Shown piece after piece: positions 30,331-39,511 of a stretch of DNA of 64,000 nt. Numbering within the stretch: position 1 is the first letter of the stretch; each line of letters begins with the position of its first letter. The stretch spans positions 1 to 64,000 of the forward strand of contig JAETSI010000002.1 of the NCBI GenBank assembly GCA_021769725.1, in the 5' to 3' direction. The notes beneath the pieces were generated by a model. It worked only from the letters and a program-made list of their open reading frames with translations, was not told the DNA's origin and did no database searches. A program made the position numbers and the translations under genes. The stretch comes from Oscillospiraceae bacterium (lineage in GTDB: Bacteria > Bacillota > Clostridia > Oscillospirales > Ruminococcaceae).

Positions 30331-33180
30331 ATGAAACTGAAAAGTAAATTAAGCAAATTGGCTGGTGTGTTTACAGTTGCAGTTATGTGCTTCACGATGC
30401 TTCCAAAAATGCCGACTTCTTCTTCGGCAGCAAATGTTGGCGATAAGCTCAGCGTTGGCAACGGTACGAATCAGCATAAGGGCAATTGCGACGGTTACAG
30501 CTACGAGGTCTGGATTGACACAACTGGCGGCAACGGTTCTATGACACTCGGTCAGGGCGCTGCTTTCAAGGCGGAGTGGAACGCAAGCGTCAGCAGCGGT
30601 AACTTCCTTGCTCGCCGTGGTCTGGACTTCGGTTCCCAGAAAAAGGCTACCGATTATCCATACATCGGTATGGATTATGAAGCCGACTATCGTCAGACCG
30701 GGAGCGCAAACGGCAACTCACGTCTTTGCGTATACGGCTGGTTCCAGAACAAGAACGCCGGTAACGTACCGCTCGTTGAGTATTACATCATAGAGGACTG
30801 GGTAGACTGGTGTCCGGATGCTAATGGCAAGATGGTTACCATTGACGGCGCACAGTACAAGATTTTCCAGATGGATCACACCGGTCCGACTATCAACGGC
30901 GGCAGTGAGACCTTTAAGCAGTATTTCAGTGTACGTCAGCAGAAGAGAACCTCCGGTCACATTACTGTTTCCGATCACTTCAAAGCATGGGCAGACGAAG
31001 GCTGGGGTATCGGTAATCTTTATGAGGTTGCTTTGAATGCTGAAGGCTGGCAGAGCAGCGGCGTCGCAGATATCAAAAAGCTCGATGTTTATACAGACCC
31101 CAGCGGAAATCCAAACCCTACGCCCGACCCTACTCCCTCAGTAGAACCCGATGCAGACGGTAATTATTTCAAGAGCACATTTGAGTCCGGTACTGACGGC
31201 TGGTCAGAGAGAGGCGATGCATCTGTTTCAACTGATTCCAGCAATTATTATTCCGGCAAGAAGTCACTTTATGTTACAGGACGTACAGATAACTGGCACG
31301 GCGCTTCTATCGCTCTCAATTCTGATGCCTTTGTTGGCGGAAATACCTACAGTTTCAGCACAGGTGTTCTTCAGAAGAGCGGCTCGTCAGTTGATATGCA
31401 GCTTACACTTCAGTATAAACTGAACGGTGAAGACAATTACGATCAGATAGCTTCTGCTACAGTAAAAAGTGGAGAGTGGACAAAGCTTGAGAATACTTCA
31501 TTCACTATTCCCTCCGGAGCATCAGATCTTTTGCTTTATGTAGAAGCTCCCGACAGCCTTACAGATTTTTATATTGACGAAGCACAGGGATCAAAGTCAG
31601 GCGTAAAGTCATCTGTAACAACAGGCGGCGGTACGGTTGCTAGCGGAACAATTACAACAACTACAACAACTACAAAGAAACCGTCCGTAACAACTACAAC
31701 AACAGCTAAATCTGAGAATCCCGGTTTGAAAGTTACTCTCTGGGGCGATGCAGACTGTGACGGCAGGGTTTATCTTAATGATGCGGTACTTGTTATGCAG
31801 GCAATTGGAAATCCTGACGCATACGGCGTAAACGGAAGTGATGCAAGCCATATTACTGAACAGGGAAAACTTAACGCAGACGTAAACGAGGCTGGAAATG
31901 GTCTTACAAACCTTGATGCTCTTGCTATTCAGAAATATCTCCTTGGCATGATAAGCAAGCTTCCTGAGAGCGTTCAAGAGGGCAACACAGATCCTATAGT
32001 AACAACTACACCCCCTGTAGATACAGATGCTGAATTTTTTGATGACACTTTCTCTTCAGGAACAGACGGCTGGGAGCAGAGAGGAGCAGCAGCACTCTCA
32101 CTCGACAATTCAACTTATTATTCAGAGGGATCATCCCTTAAAGTTACGGGCAGAGAGGACACATGGCAGGGCGCTGCAAAGGCTCTTGACAATTCGTATA
32201 AGGCAGGAAGCACATACAGTTTCAGTGCCGCAGTTCTTCAGGCATCCGGTTCTTCTCAGACTGCCAAAATGACCCTCAAGTATAATCTTGACGGAGAGGA
32301 AATGTATGACGAGATAGCATCTGTAGCAGCAGCTGACAAAACATGGACAAAGCTCGAAAATACAGCTTACACTATTCCGGCAGGAGCAACTGATCTTTTG
32401 CTTTACGTTGAACTTCCCGATTCAACGGCTGATTACTATCTTGATGATGTTCAGGCAGCTTCAAAGGGAACAGCATCAAAGGTAGTAACAGGAAGGGGAA
32501 CGGTAGGAGAGATTTCAATTCCTGATATTACACCTTCGGGAAAAGTTGATCCTTCGAAGCCTATGGTTGCTATCAGCTTTGACGACGGTGCATCTCCGAC
32601 AACGGGTACAAGAATTATAGACGCTCTTGCAAAGCAGGATTTCCGTGCAACATTCTTCTATGTTGGCGACTGGATCAGAGGAACTGACGGCGAGCAGGAA
32701 GTTAAATATGCTTATTCAAAGGGCATGGAGATCGCTAACCATACAAAATCTCACCCCAATCTTACAGAGAAATCTGCATCCGAGATAAGAAGCGAGTATG
32801 ACCAGTGTGCATCCAAACTTAAAGGAATTATCGGAACAGAGCCTTCAAAGCTGCTGAGACTTCCTTATCTTGCTTCTAATCAGACTGTACAGTCAACTCT
32901 TAATGATGTTCCGCTTATCACTTGTTCTATTGATACACAGGACTGGAACGGCGCAACAAAGGATCAGATGGTAAATAAGATCAAGACAGCAATGAATGAT
33001 GGTTCTCTTAATGGATCTATCGTACTTTGTCACGAGACATATGAGGCAACAGCAGCTGCAATAGAAGAGCTTGCACCTTACCTTAAGGAACAGGGTTGGC
33101 AGATAGTAACCGTTTCCGAAATGTTTGAGGCAAAGGGGAAGCAGCTTAATGGCGGACAGATCCACACAAAGTGTAATTGA
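30331..33180 (+). CDS. Cellulosomal GH11 xylanase - CBM22 - dockerin - CBM22 - CE4 (NodB) esterase
   Basis: Signal peptide; GH11 (YVYGWFQN-like VYGWFQNKNAGNVPLVEYYIIEDW); two CBM22-like FESGTDGWSERGDA repeats; type I dockerin (GDADCDGRVYLNDAVLVMQ ... ADVNEAGNGLTNLDALAIQKYLLG); CE4 (VAISFDDGASPTT, EIANHTKSHPNL). Confidence 0.93.
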   Translation: MKLKSKLSKLAGVFTVAVMCFTMLPKMPTSSSAANVGDKLSVGNGTNQHKGNCDGYSYEVWIDTTGGNGSMTLGQGAAFKAEWNASVSSGNFLARRGLDFGSQKKATDYPYIGMDYEADYRQTGSANGNSRLCVYGWFQNKNAGNVPLVEYYIIEDWVDWCPDANGKMVTIDGAQYKIFQMDHTGPTINGGSETFKQYFSVRQQKRTSGHITVSDHFKAWADEGWGIGNLYEVALNAEGWQSSGVADIKKLDVYTDPSGNPNPTPDPTPSVEPDADGNYFKSTFESGTDGWSERGDASVSTDSSNYYSGKKSLYVTGRTDNWHGASIALNSDAFVGGNTYSFSTGVLQKSGSSVDMQLTLQYKLNGEDNYDQIASATVKSGEWTKLENTSFTIPSGASDLLLYVEAPDSLTDFYIDEAQGSKSGVKSSVTTGGGTVASGTITTTTTTTKKPSVTTTTTAKSENPGLKVTLWGDADCDGRVYLNDAVLVMQAIGNPDAYGVNGSDASHITEQGKLNADVNEAGNGLTNLDALAIQKYLLGMISKLPESVQEGNTDPIVTTTPPVDTDAEFFDDTFSSGTDGWEQRGAAALSLDNSTYYSEGSSLKVTGREDTWQGAAKALDNSYKAGSTYSFSAAVLQASGSSQTAKMTLKYNLDGEEMYDEIASVAAADKTWTKLENTAYTIPAGATDLLLYVELPDSTADYYLDDVQAASKGTASKVVTGRGTVGEISIPDITPSGKVDPSKPMVAISFDDGASPTTGTRIIDALAKQDFRATFFYVGDWIRGTDGEQEVKYAYSKGMEIANHTKSHPNLTEKSASEIRSEYDQCASKLKGIIGTEPSKLLRLPYLASNQTVQSTLNDVPLITCSIDTQDWNGATKDQMVNKIKTAMNDGSLNGSIVLCHETYEATAAAIEELAPYLKEQGWQIVTVSEMFEAKGKQLNGGQIHTKCN
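31650..31710 (+). repeat. Thr-rich low-complexity linker (aca/act repeats)
   Basis: acaattacaacaactacaacaactacaaagaaaccg... Confidence 0.8.
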
Positions 33181-33233
33181 TGTTTCTTAAAGTGTGTTTT
33201 TAAAATAAGATTTCTTCAATTTATATCCCCTTG

Positions 33234-33266
33234 CAGCAGCCGACTATTAAGGTCGGCTGCTGTTTT
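33234..33266 (+). terminator. Terminator after the xylanase (gcagcagccgac...gtcggctgctgtttt)
   Basis: Inverted repeat plus T-rich tail. Confidence 0.85.
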
Positions 33267-33328
33267 ATTCTTTCAGCTAAAAAACGTGGTTTGCAACTGC
33301 CTGTTGACAAATTGTAAAGTCTGGCTGC

Positions 33329-33357
33329 TTGACTTCAACTGAAATATATCATATAAT
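33329..33357 (+). promoter_or_regulatory. Sigma-A promoter TTGACT - 17 bp - TATAAT
   Basis: Read directly. Confidence 0.6.
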
Positions 33358-33405
33358 TAGACCGTAATCAATTGATATGCAATATACAGCAAAGGAGAAA
33401 ATTTT

Positions 33406-34410
33406 ATGATTTTTGCAGATAAGCTTATTGATCTAAGAAAGAAAAACGGTATGTCTCAGGAAGAACTAGCCGAAAAGATGAACGTCAGCCGTCAAGCAGT
33501 TTCTAAATGGGAGGGAGCGCAGTCTGTGCCGGATTTAAACAGAATACTTGCACTCTCTCGTATTTTCAGTGTAACTACTGATTATCTTTTAAACGATGAG
33601 ATCGAAATACTCGATGATGAACCGGTTATCGGAGATGACGATGAGAAATCTCTCAGAAAAGTGACAATGGAAGAAGCAGCTGCTTTTCTTAAAATAAATG
33701 AAAAAAATGCACGGCGTACAGCTTTTGCTGTTTTTCTCTGTATTTTTTCGGTGATTCCGCTTATATTGCTTGGTGTGGCAGGTGAAGGCGGCAGGATTCC
33801 GTTATCAGAGGACGGAGCAGGAGTGCTCGGACTTATAATTCTTTTACTTATAGTTGCTGTGGCAGTGGGGATTTTTATGGTATCAGATAGTGAAATGAAT
33901 CTGTATAAATATCTTGGAGAAGAAAGCATAGATACCGAATATGGAGTTTCCGGCATGGTAAGAGAAAAAAAGAAAAACTATGGCTTTTCGTATACACGTG
34001 ATAAAATTCTGGGTTCAATTCTTTGTATAATTTCTGTTATCCCTATGATCGGCTCGGCACTTATTTCAGAATCTGATTTTACATATGCCATAGGATTATG
34101 TATTATGCTGTTTATTTGTGCTTACGGTGTATATTTCCTTGTCAGAGCTGAGAATATCAACGAGGGTTTTGAAAAACTTCTTGAAGAGTGTAAATTTTCT
34201 AAAGAAAACAAAGCAGTAAAAAAAGAATATGACAGCAGACCAAGCATAGGGAAAATATATTGGCTCATAGTTACAGCGCTGTTTCTGGTTGATGGATTCA
34301 TTTCAGATGACTGGGGAGATAACTGGATAATTCTTGTTATCGGAGCTGTTCTATATGGCGTTGTGGTTGAATTCTCAAAACTTTTCGGCGGTAAATCCGG
34401 CAAATTATAA
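33406..34410 (+). CDS. XRE HTH regulator with C-terminal transmembrane region
   Basis: LIDLRKKNGMSQEELAEKMNVSRQAVSKWEGAQSVPDLNRIL; several hydrophobic helices follow. Confidence 0.85.
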   Translation: MIFADKLIDLRKKNGMSQEELAEKMNVSRQAVSKWEGAQSVPDLNRILALSRIFSVTTDYLLNDEIEILDDEPVIGDDDEKSLRKVTMEEAAAFLKINEKNARRTAFAVFLCIFSVIPLILLGVAGEGGRIPLSEDGAGVLGLIILLLIVAVAVGIFMVSDSEMNLYKYLGEESIDTEYGVSGMVREKKKNYGFSYTRDKILGSILCIISVIPMIGSALISESDFTYAIGLCIMLFICAYGVYFLVRAENINEGFEKLLEECKFSKENKAVKKEYDSRPSIGKIYWLIVTALFLVDGFISDDWGDNWIILVIGAVLYGVVVEFSKLFGGKSGKL

Positions 34411-34514
34411 TAATATTAAAAAGAAATTTGTTATAAATCAACAAAGTTTTTGCCCATCTATTTACAAATTATTTATTATGTTATATAATAAATATGAAAG
34501 TATAAATTTAAAGC

Positions 34515-35387
34515 GTGGTGAATAATGTGATAAAGTATCTTTCAGGAGATTATGAAACCGTGGATTACGATGAAAAAAAGTATGTACTGCTTCATGATAA
34601 TTATGATAACGAAGCATATCCTGTACATTGGCACAGTGCCGTTGAACTTCTTATGCCTTTGAAGAATCATTATATTGTCAATGTGGGAGGTATTGATTAT
34701 CGTATAGAGGAGAATGAGGTGCTTATCATTCCCCCCGGAGAACTACACAGTATGCCTGCTGTTCCGGGGCACAGACTGATATTCCAGTGCGATAATGTTA
34801 ATTTAGGAGAAGTTCCGGTGCTGGAAGCTGTTATGAGATCTTTAAAATCACCTGTGCTTATTACTCCGGAGTACAGTAAAGAACTTCACATTTTCGCCAG
34901 AAAAACTATGATGGATATATATAAAATGTATAATTCGAAATCAGAGCTTGCCGTAGTCAAAACTTATCTGATGATGATAGATCTTTTCATGGCTCTGCGG
35001 GAATTTCAGCTGGAGCAGAGCAAGATACTTATGGATTGCGATGACGAGAAGATCAGCGAATACAGCGAAAAATTCGGTACAGTTTTTAAATACATCGACA
35101 ATAATTATATGTATGATATTTCACTGGATCAGCTTGCAAATGTTGCAGGCTACAGCAAATATCATTTTTCAAGGATATTCAAGCAGTATAATTCCATGTC
35201 ATATTTGCAGTACATAAATGCACGCCGCACAAGAGCGGCAGAGCTTCTGCTTCTTGATCCGACTATCCCTATAACTGAGGTGGCAATGAGATCGGGATTC
35301 AAGAGCCTTACCACTTTCAATCGTATTTTCAAGGAGATAAAGCACTGTACGCCTACGGATTTCAAGAAGCTTTATTCTAATCATTAA
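34515..35387 (+). CDS. AraC-family regulator with N-terminal cupin
   Basis: IPPGELHSMPAV; DQLANVAGYSKYHFSRIFKQYNSMSYLQYINARRTRAAELL ... SGFKSLTTFNRIFKEIKHCTPTDFKK. Confidence 0.9.
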   Translation: MVNNVIKYLSGDYETVDYDEKKYVLLHDNYDNEAYPVHWHSAVELLMPLKNHYIVNVGGIDYRIEENEVLIIPPGELHSMPAVPGHRLIFQCDNVNLGEVPVLEAVMRSLKSPVLITPEYSKELHIFARKTMMDIYKMYNSKSELAVVKTYLMMIDLFMALREFQLEQSKILMDCDDEKISEYSEKFGTVFKYIDNNYMYDISLDQLANVAGYSKYHFSRIFKQYNSMSYLQYINARRTRAAELLLLDPTIPITEVAMRSGFKSLTTFNRIFKEIKHCTPTDFKKLYSNH

Positions 35388-35421
35388 AAAGAGCCGCACT
35401 GTTTTAAAGTGCGGCTTTTTA
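35388..35421 (+). terminator. Terminator (aaagagccgcactgttttaaagtgcggcttttt)
   Basis: Inverted repeat plus T-run. Confidence 0.85.
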
Positions 35422-35431
35422 CATATAGATT

Positions 35432-36934
35432 GGCATCCCAAAATATTTTGTGTAAAAGTAAAATCATCCAATCAAACAAAGGCTTGTAAGGCAAGCGTAC
35501 TTTAAGATTCCCTCTTAATTGCAAAGTTCCTGAAAGCTGACGTGGTATGCGCGCCGCAGGCGTGAATGCTGCGGCAACTTTCGGGAACAATAACAAGAAG
35601 AGAAATCTGTTTTATGCCGTTTCTCTATCCTCAAACATTATACGAAGCTGGTTGGAAACCATATCCCAGTTTCGACATGAAACAGTCCAGCGTTCGACAA
35701 TGTTCTTAGACGCAAGATACAACATTTTTCTCAGTGAGTCGTCATTTGTAAATGACGGCTTATTCTTTGTTATTTTCCGGAACTGACGATTTAGTCCTTC
35801 AATAATATTTGTTGTATATATTATCTTACGAATCTCTGCAGGATATGCATAAAACGTTGATAAAATGTCCCAGTTTTCCTCCCAGCTTCTGACACAGCTC
35901 GGATAGATTTTCTGCCAGTTTTCTTTGAACTGCATAAGTGCATTTAACGCTTCATCTTCACTTACAGCCTGGTAAACTTTTTTCAGGTCTGCCATTACGG
36001 CTTTAATATCTTTGTAGCTGACATATCTGGTTGAAGAGCGTATCTGATGGATAATACAGCGCTGGATCTGCGAATGAGGAAACGCTGCATTTATTGCTTC
36101 TCTGAAACCTGTCAGACCGTCAACGCAGAACACGTAAACGTCCTTAACACCACGATTTTTAAGATCATTCATGACGCTGAGCCAGAATTTTGCACTTTCA
36201 CTTTCTCCTATCCAGGTACCTAAAATATCCTTGTGACCGTCCTGCTGAATACCGAGTACAACATAAGCTGCTTTGGTAATATACTGATGGTTTTCCTTGA
36301 CTTTGTAGTGAATTGCATCCATGAAAATAAACGGGTAAACTGATTCAAGAGCTCGGTTTTGCCATGCAGTTACTTCAGGAGAAATCTTGTCTACAATTTT
36401 GCTTACAAGTCCGTCAGAAATCTCAACATCGTAAAGATTTTTGATTTGTTCAGAGATGTCGCGCTGACTCATTCCGCAGGCATAAAGTGCAAGAATTTTT
36501 TCTTCCATCCCATCGGCATTCCGGTTGTATTTTCCAATGATCTGCGGCTCATATTCTCCGTTTCTGTCACGGGGGATTTTGACATCAACCTCTCCCAACT
36601 GAGTTTTTACAGTCTTTTTCGAGTAACCGTTTCTGTAATTTTTTTGAATACCGGATTCGTCAGATTCTGATATACGCTGACTTTTTTCATAACCCAGCTT
36701 TTCTTCAAGTTCTGCTTCCATGACCTGCTGGAGCACATCACTGAACAATTCCTTCATGCTGTTCATGATGTCGGTTGTACTTGTGAATTTCTGGCTGTTC
36801 ACAAATTCCTTTAATAATTCTTTTGAGGTTTTTTCCATAATAAAAATACTTCCTTTCAGATCTTTTTTTCTTGCTCTTAGCTTTGTCTGATTGGAAGTAT
36901 TTTATTCTTTTTACACAAAATTTTTCAGGGTCTC
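35432..36934 (-). mobile_element. IS256-family insertion sequence, 1503 bp, with 8-bp target duplication TATAGATT
   Basis: Imperfect terminal repeats ggcatcccaaaatattttgtgtaaaa / gagaccctgaaaaattttgtgtaaaa (reverse complement); TATAGATT at 35424-35431 and 36935-36942. Confidence 0.93.
35612..36838 (-). CDS. IS256-family (Mutator-type) transposase
   Basis: FMDAIHYKVKENHQYITKAAYVVLGIQQDGHKDILGTWIGESESAKFWLSVMNDLKNRGVKDVYVFCVDGLTGFREAINAAFP; TTNIIEGLNRQFRKITK. Confidence 0.97.
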   Translation of the reverse strand: MEKTSKELLKEFVNSQKFTSTTDIMNSMKELFSDVLQQVMEAELEEKLGYEKSQRISESDESGIQKNYRNGYSKKTVKTQLGEVDVKIPRDRNGEYEPQIIGKYNRNADGMEEKILALYACGMSQRDISEQIKNLYDVEISDGLVSKIVDKISPEVTAWQNRALESVYPFIFMDAIHYKVKENHQYITKAAYVVLGIQQDGHKDILGTWIGESESAKFWLSVMNDLKNRGVKDVYVFCVDGLTGFREAINAAFPHSQIQRCIIHQIRSSTRYVSYKDIKAVMADLKKVYQAVSEDEALNALMQFKENWQKIYPSCVRSWEENWDILSTFYAYPAEIRKIIYTTNIIEGLNRQFRKITKNKPSFTNDDSLRKMLYLASKNIVERWTVSCRNWDMVSNQLRIMFEDRETA

Positions 36935-36940
36935 TATAGA

Positions 36941-38737
36941 TTATTCAGAGAATCTTGATGAAAGAGAATCCGGAACATTGGTGTCGGTAAGCTGATACCA
37001 GTGTTCTTCTATTGTTTTTTCTGTATGTGCATTCTGATGAACCCAATGAACCTGACCGTCAATAGAAACGGAGACGATGTTTGTATCGGAGTCATTGTAA
37101 TCATAGCTGAAAGTAAATTCTGCCGGTTTGATAACAATATCTTCGGTAATTTCACATTCAGTCCAGTCGTAGCCGTAGAAAATCTGGTGGAGAAAATCTC
37201 CTTCAAGTTCTGCGGCAGCGCCGTCACTTCGGATCACTTTATATGTTCCGCTGTTCTTTGCCAGATTTCCGAAAGGCGGATAAAGCGTATTGTTGTCAGT
37301 ATTGCTGCCGTTTCTGAATGCTGTCTCGATCTCTGCGTGCATCCGGCTGCCGGAATATTTATACCATCCGGAATTTTGGTCAATACTGCTTTTTATATAG
37401 AGATAGTCATCGCTGTAAATTTGAACGGAAAACGTTGTATCGGGTATTACTGTAACCTCAAATTTTATTATGGGTTCTGAAACAGGAACGTGATCTTCGA
37501 CAGATTCAAGCTTATCAAAGGCTTTATTAAAGTAATTGTCCAGAAGTATGCACTGCTCCTCAGTAAGATCGGGCATGGGCTTGTCGGAAAGGGTATATTT
37601 TATTTCAGCTCCGTTGTTAATTTCGGATTCAAAGTCGATAAACGGGTATGTTCTGATACAAGACTTTTCGTTATCGTCTGCATCAATTATCTGCTTAATA
37701 GTTTTACTGAACAGATCATAGTCTATCTTGTATTTTTTCATTGTATAATTACCGGAATCAGGAGGAAAGTCACCGTATGTTGCTGTAAGACATCCTGTAA
37801 TATCAAAAGAGATATCGCAGAAGAAATAGTCGTTTTTTCCATGCAGATTATATTCGCCTTTTGCAGGATAACTTGAAAGAGCTGCTTCGGCTTCATCCTC
37901 GTCAGTCCATTCAGTGTAATCCACATTGTTAAGGAACTGGACAAGGTTCAGTTTTTGTTCTTCGCTGACGGGAATGGCATGGCTGCTTTCATTATATTCG
38001 CCGAAGATAATGTCAAAGTCGTATTCACTCATATCACCAAAAGGAGCTGTTTTTTCATCCTTGTCAGTTTCCATGATAAGATTGACGGCATTCACGAACG
38101 CTTCAAAGTTTACCTTGTATTGTTCAATGACGGCAGGCTCGTCAGATGGGTATTCACCGGAGCTATGTTCTATTGTAAGGCAGTTATTGCAGTCAATAGT
38201 GATAGTGTCAGATCCCGTTTCGCTTTTTTCGATAAAAGTATATGCTGCGTAGTATGATCTTGTTATAGCAAACAGCTGATCTTCATCGGTCCATTCGCCG
38301 TATTCGCACTCGTTAAAAAAATCAGCAAAAAGCAATTTTTGCTTCTCGGTGAGATTTGTTGTCTGGACAGAACCTATTGTATTCGTTAAAGCGTAATTGT
38401 GATCGCAGAAGTCGGACAGAGGATTATTTTTAACTTCTACGCCCTCGATTCCTACCATTTGATTTTCTGTTCCGGGGGCGGAGCGTTTCAGGAAATGAGC
38501 CGCTGCTACAACGCTTCCTGTTATAACAGCACAAGCTGTTGCTGCACTTATCATTCTGGTGATACGATGTGTTTTCGCCTTTTCAACGCCGCTGACCTGC
38601 TGGATAAATCCGGATTCATTATCGGACAGTTCTTCGAGATTCTTTTCCAGTTCGTGACATCTTGTAATTATCCGCTCTTTAGCATCTTCCGGCATTGTTA
38701 TTTTTTCGGCGGATCTTTTAAGTTTCTTGTAATTCAT
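36941..38737 (-). CDS. Anti-sigma-factor-like membrane protein with repeated extracellular domains
   Basis: Translationally coupled to the ECF sigma gene; single TM (MISAATACAVITGSVVAAAHFL); repeats LTEKQKLLFADFFNECEYGEWTDED / VSEEQKLNLVQFLNNVDYTEWTDED. Confidence 0.65.
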   Translation of the reverse strand: MNYKKLKRSAEKITMPEDAKERIITRCHELEKNLEELSDNESGFIQQVSGVEKAKTHRITRMISAATACAVITGSVVAAAHFLKRSAPGTENQMVGIEGVEVKNNPLSDFCDHNYALTNTIGSVQTTNLTEKQKLLFADFFNECEYGEWTDEDQLFAITRSYYAAYTFIEKSETGSDTITIDCNNCLTIEHSSGEYPSDEPAVIEQYKVNFEAFVNAVNLIMETDKDEKTAPFGDMSEYDFDIIFGEYNESSHAIPVSEEQKLNLVQFLNNVDYTEWTDEDEAEAALSSYPAKGEYNLHGKNDYFFCDISFDITGCLTATYGDFPPDSGNYTMKKYKIDYDLFSKTIKQIIDADDNEKSCIRTYPFIDFESEINNGAEIKYTLSDKPMPDLTEEQCILLDNYFNKAFDKLESVEDHVPVSEPIIKFEVTVIPDTTFSVQIYSDDYLYIKSSIDQNSGWYKYSGSRMHAEIETAFRNGSNTDNNTLYPPFGNLAKNSGTYKVIRSDGAAAELEGDFLHQIFYGYDWTECEITEDIVIKPAEFTFSYDYNDSDTNIVSVSIDGQVHWVHQNAHTEKTIEEHWYQLTDTNVPDSLSSRFSE

Positions 38738-39216
38738 ACCATAAACTCCTTTTTGTAAATATCTCTTAACAGTGTTCTTCCTTTCTGGAGACGCATTTTG
38801 ACAGCAGATGATGATTTGCCGATAATTTTTGCTATTTCCTCAACCTTGTATCCCTCTACATAGTGGAGTGTCATAACGATCCTGAATTTTTCTGGAAGTT
38901 CAAACAGAGCTTCAAGTATTCCGGAGCAGTCCTCATTCTCATTAACGGCTATATTTTTGAGAATTTCCTCGCTTTCGTCCTCTGTTCTGCCACGTTTCCG
39001 AAGCATATCACGGCACTTATTGGCAGAAACGGTTATGAGCCATGCCTTTTTGTGTTCGCTGCTTGTAAAAACTGGTTCTTTCTGTATATATTTTATAAAA
39101 GTTTCCTGAACAGCATCCTCAGCATCCGCATGATTTTTCAGCATAAGGAGACAAATTCTGTATAGTATATCGCCATATTCGTGGACATCCCGGGTAATGC
39201 TTTCAGCATCGGTCAT
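38734..39216 (-). CDS. ECF-subfamily RNA polymerase sigma factor
   Basis: DILYRICLLMLKNHADAEDAVQETFIKYIQ; TLHYVEGYKVEEIAKIIGKSSSAVKMRLQKGRTLL. Confidence 0.92.
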   Translation of the reverse strand: MTDAESITRDVHEYGDILYRICLLMLKNHADAEDAVQETFIKYIQKEPVFTSSEHKKAWLITVSANKCRDMLRKRGRTEDESEEILKNIAVNENEDCSGILEALFELPEKFRIVMTLHYVEGYKVEEIAKIIGKSSSAVKMRLQKGRTLLRDIYKKEFMV

Positions 39217-39235
39217 ATTGTCAGCTCCTTTCTGA

Positions 39236-39393
39236 TACTAATCCTTGACTAACCTGTTGAAAATCTTGACAGCTATCATTTCGTCACTCTGCGTCAATTA
39301 TCTTTGCCATACGACAGTATTCCCACAGCTGATTTCCTTGATTGACAAAACGCTATCTGTCAATCTTTTCATCAGTTTGATCAAGGATTAGTA
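39236..39393. mobile_element. MITE-like palindromic element, about 158 bp
   Basis: tactaatccttgactaacctgttgaaaatcttgacag at the left versus reverse complement of right end tactaatccttgatcaaactgatgaaaagattgacag. Confidence 0.6.
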
Positions 39394-39511
39394 TGAGTGA
39401 TATATTTCTCTAATTATAACACGTTTCGGATTATTAAAAGGTCATTTTACAGAGAAATTTTTTTAAAAATAAAACCGGGAACAGAATCATCCGCTCCCGG
39501 TAATTTTATTA

